This document shows, piece after piece, positions 62,116-64,000 of a stretch of 64,000 nt of DNA. Source of the DNA: Glandiceps talaboti (lineage: Eukaryota > Hemichordata > Enteropneusta > Spengelidae). The DNA is taken from contig NC_135555.1 of assembly GCF_964340395.1 (NCBI RefSeq), forward strand, positions 3,344,501 through 3,408,500, read 5' to 3'. The notes under the pieces are model-generated. The model was given only the letters and a program-made list of their open reading frames with translations. It ran no database searches and was not told the DNA's origin. The translations under genes were made by a program, and so were the position numbers. Within the stretch, counting starts at the first letter, position 1, and every line of letters starts with the position of its first letter.

Positions 62116-63679
62116 TCATGAGGTTGCTGCAGTAGCACTTTCTAATATTTTTCTTTTCCAGTCTTCAAAATCGTCATCTTTCGATTTCTTCCTAGGTGAT
62201 CTACTTTCCTCAGCAACCTTATCTGTTTCTTCTCCTGAAATGATACAATTAGGTGTATTGTGTTATGCCCCCCATGCACATAGCAGTATTACAATACCAT
62301 ATCATTACACTCTCTCACTGGCTTTGCTAGATTGTCCATTTCTACATTTATTTTGTTTGTGCTGAGTCTTCTGTATAAAATGATGACTGAGCACCTAGAC
62401 TCTCTCACAGCCCTTGGAGCTTCGCTTTACTAAAATTAAAGCTAAATGAATTATTATGTGTGTACCGATACCAGCTATATAACCATACTCGAATATCCTT
62501 GTACTGTGCGCCCTCATCGACCATGATAGAGATAACCATTCGTTGACGTGTGACTGTGGCGCTCCTTGTTTTCTGCTTCGCGAAAACAAGAAGCATCGCA
62601 GTCACACGTCAACGAATAGTTATCTCTATGTGGTCGATGAGGGCGCACAGTACAAGGATATTTGAGTACGGTCATGGAGTACGTTATGGAGATGGTATCG
62701 GTACAAACAAAATAATTCAGTTAGTGTTAATTTTAGTAAAACGAAGGTCCGAGGACTGTGAGAGAGTCTAGGTGCTCACCATACTAGAGGATTGGACAAG
62801 TTGCTCAGTGAAACTATGTGATGTAAAAACAAGCAATTTAATGAAGCCAGCGGTGGCTATGAGATTTGTTGGAAACGACAAGTGATTTGTTGGAAACACA
62901 TCTGTCTAAATTCCAAGTGATAGAAGATACTCTGTGTCTCAAGAAACTTTGATTTTTATAAAGACAATATACAGTTCCACTTAATTTTTCTGTCTTGTGA
63001 ATTTCTTTTATTAGTAATATTGACTCAAGGTCAAAGGTCAAGGAATCTGACTTCCTTCTGAAATGGAATTACATTTTTAAAGTTGTATAGGTATTACCTT
63101 CAATAGACTTGTCCAAATCGTCCAACCAATGATGTTGTCTTTTACCATTTAGAACTTTTTTACTTTCTGAAAATAACATTTTAAAAAATGGTCAAATAAA
63201 TACAAGCAGAAATTGTACTTTAAAGATTATTAGAAAGGATGTCATAAATAACTAGTGAAGATTTAAAATGAGAAAAACATTCACTTTCACTTGTCCATTG
63301 TACAAATGTACATTTTCACTCTGAGAATAGCCTACTTTTTATATCAAAGTATGAGTTATCAGAACATTTACACTGTAGTACTTTACAAGCAGTGTTGTTA
63401 TTATGAACAGACAGACAGACAGACAGACAGACAGTGTATGAATAAAATAGAGCTGGATGGATGAATGAATGAATGAATGAATGAATGAATGAATGAATGA
63501 ATGAATGAATGAATGAATGGACTGATGGATGGATGGATGAAATGGATGAATATAGGCATACAGTACCTAACAGTTTCTTTGTATGTATTTCCATTGCTGC
63601 TGATAACTTGTCAAAGGTACTTCTTTTAACTCCAGCAATTCCTACTAATTTGCTCTTGTCAATTTTAGTTTTAGAACAC
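62116..63679 (-). CDS. C-terminal exons of an unrecognised basic protein (gene continues right)
   Basis: Three exons with agreeing phases: 63567-63679, 63098-63166 and 62116-62234 (TGA). They encode about 100 residues: CSKTKIDKSKLVGIAGVKRS and TFDKLSAAMEIHTKKLL, then ESKKVLNGKRQHHWLDDLDK, then a tail with SRSPRKKSKDDDFEDWKRK and a short serine/alanine/threonine end. The PRKKSK stretch looks like a nuclear localisation signal. The incoming exon needs two bases from an exon beyond the acceptor at 63680, not identified in the remaining 320 bp. I do not recognise the family. Confidence 0.75.
62388..62778. mobile_element. Fold-back element, nearly full-length palindrome of 391 bp
   Basis: The ends TGAGCACCTAGACTCTCTCA and the reverse complement match exactly, and complementarity continues with a few gaps to a centre near 62580 (CTTCGCGAAA). 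No open gene or clear target duplication was found. It lies in the intron between 62234 and 63098. Confidence 0.8.
63411..63540 (+). repeat. (AGAC)n and (GAAT)n microsatellites
   Basis: About six AGAC units, a gap, then about fifteen GAAT units and TGGA units, 30 bp from the donor of the exon 63567-63679. Confidence 0.95.
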
Positions 63680-64000
63680 CTGAAAGACAATTAAATCAAA
63701 TACTTTTATTTCTCATCTGTTATTTCCTCCAATGAAAATGTCAAATCTTCTACTCTATTAAAATTATCACACAATAAATCATAGAGATACACTAGCACCT
63801 AGTAAAGTAATGTAAAAAATGTTACATTAATGGTTTCTGTTTATTTTAATAGTCACAGATACACTAGCATTGCTATCACATTATAATGTACAATATTGGT
63901 TTTTGTTTATGTCAATCCTACTATCTCCACGGTAGTATCATTTGTAGAGCAATGAGTTCAGTCAGATGAAAAGATTTAAAATACAATTAGATACATCATT

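Overview
The window is nuclear DNA from an invertebrate animal. Genes are split by many short GT-AG introns, the intergenic and intronic DNA is AT-rich and full of microsatellites, minisatellites and small transposons, and the recognisable proteins (a TRIM-NHL protein, COX4, SYS1) are animal proteins. The intronless TRIM-NHL gene and the YfkN-like phosphoesterase suggest a marine invertebrate such as a lophotrochozoan, hemichordate or cephalochordate, but the sequence alone does not fix the phylum. No viral, retroviral or toxin fossils were recognised. Layout: (1) 1-6.6 kb, plus strand: 3' part of a coiled-coil gene resembling the C20orf96/DUF4618 family. (2) 8.2-10.5 kb, minus: single-exon TRIM-NHL gene whose frame is split by an apparent 4-bp slippage. 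(3) 12.2-16.5 kb, minus: complete COX4 gene (cytochrome c oxidase subunit 4). (4) 16.6-21 kb, plus: complete SYS1 gene (Golgi trafficking), head-to-head with COX4 across a shared promoter interval. (5) 21-27.4 kb: no recognised gene; contains a small inverted-repeat element and a perfect hairpin. (6) 27.5-53.1 kb, minus, possibly reaching 59.85 kb: one large gene in which fourteen exons with matching splice phases encode a UshA/YfkN-type 5'-nucleotidase/metallophosphoesterase, an acidic linker with 14-residue repeats, and a C-terminal ankyrin region. (7) 60-62.1 kb: no recognised gene, with a triplicated repeat whose first copy looks coding. (8) 62.1-64 kb, minus: last three exons of a basic, probably nuclear, unrecognised protein. 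The phosphoesterase introns hold most of the mobile DNA: a 2.43-kb TTAA-flanked transposon with about 700-bp inverted ends and an internal 137-codon ORF, an 18-copy 79-bp minisatellite, a 21-bp minisatellite, a tRNA-derived SINE apparently nested in a hAT-like element, and copies of two further dispersed repeat families. The genes do not form a pathway; the only clear arrangement with regulatory meaning is the divergent COX4-SYS1 pair. The best candidates for something new are the phosphoesterase-ankyrin fusion, the ORF inside the TTAA element, and the frame-split TRIM-NHL gene.
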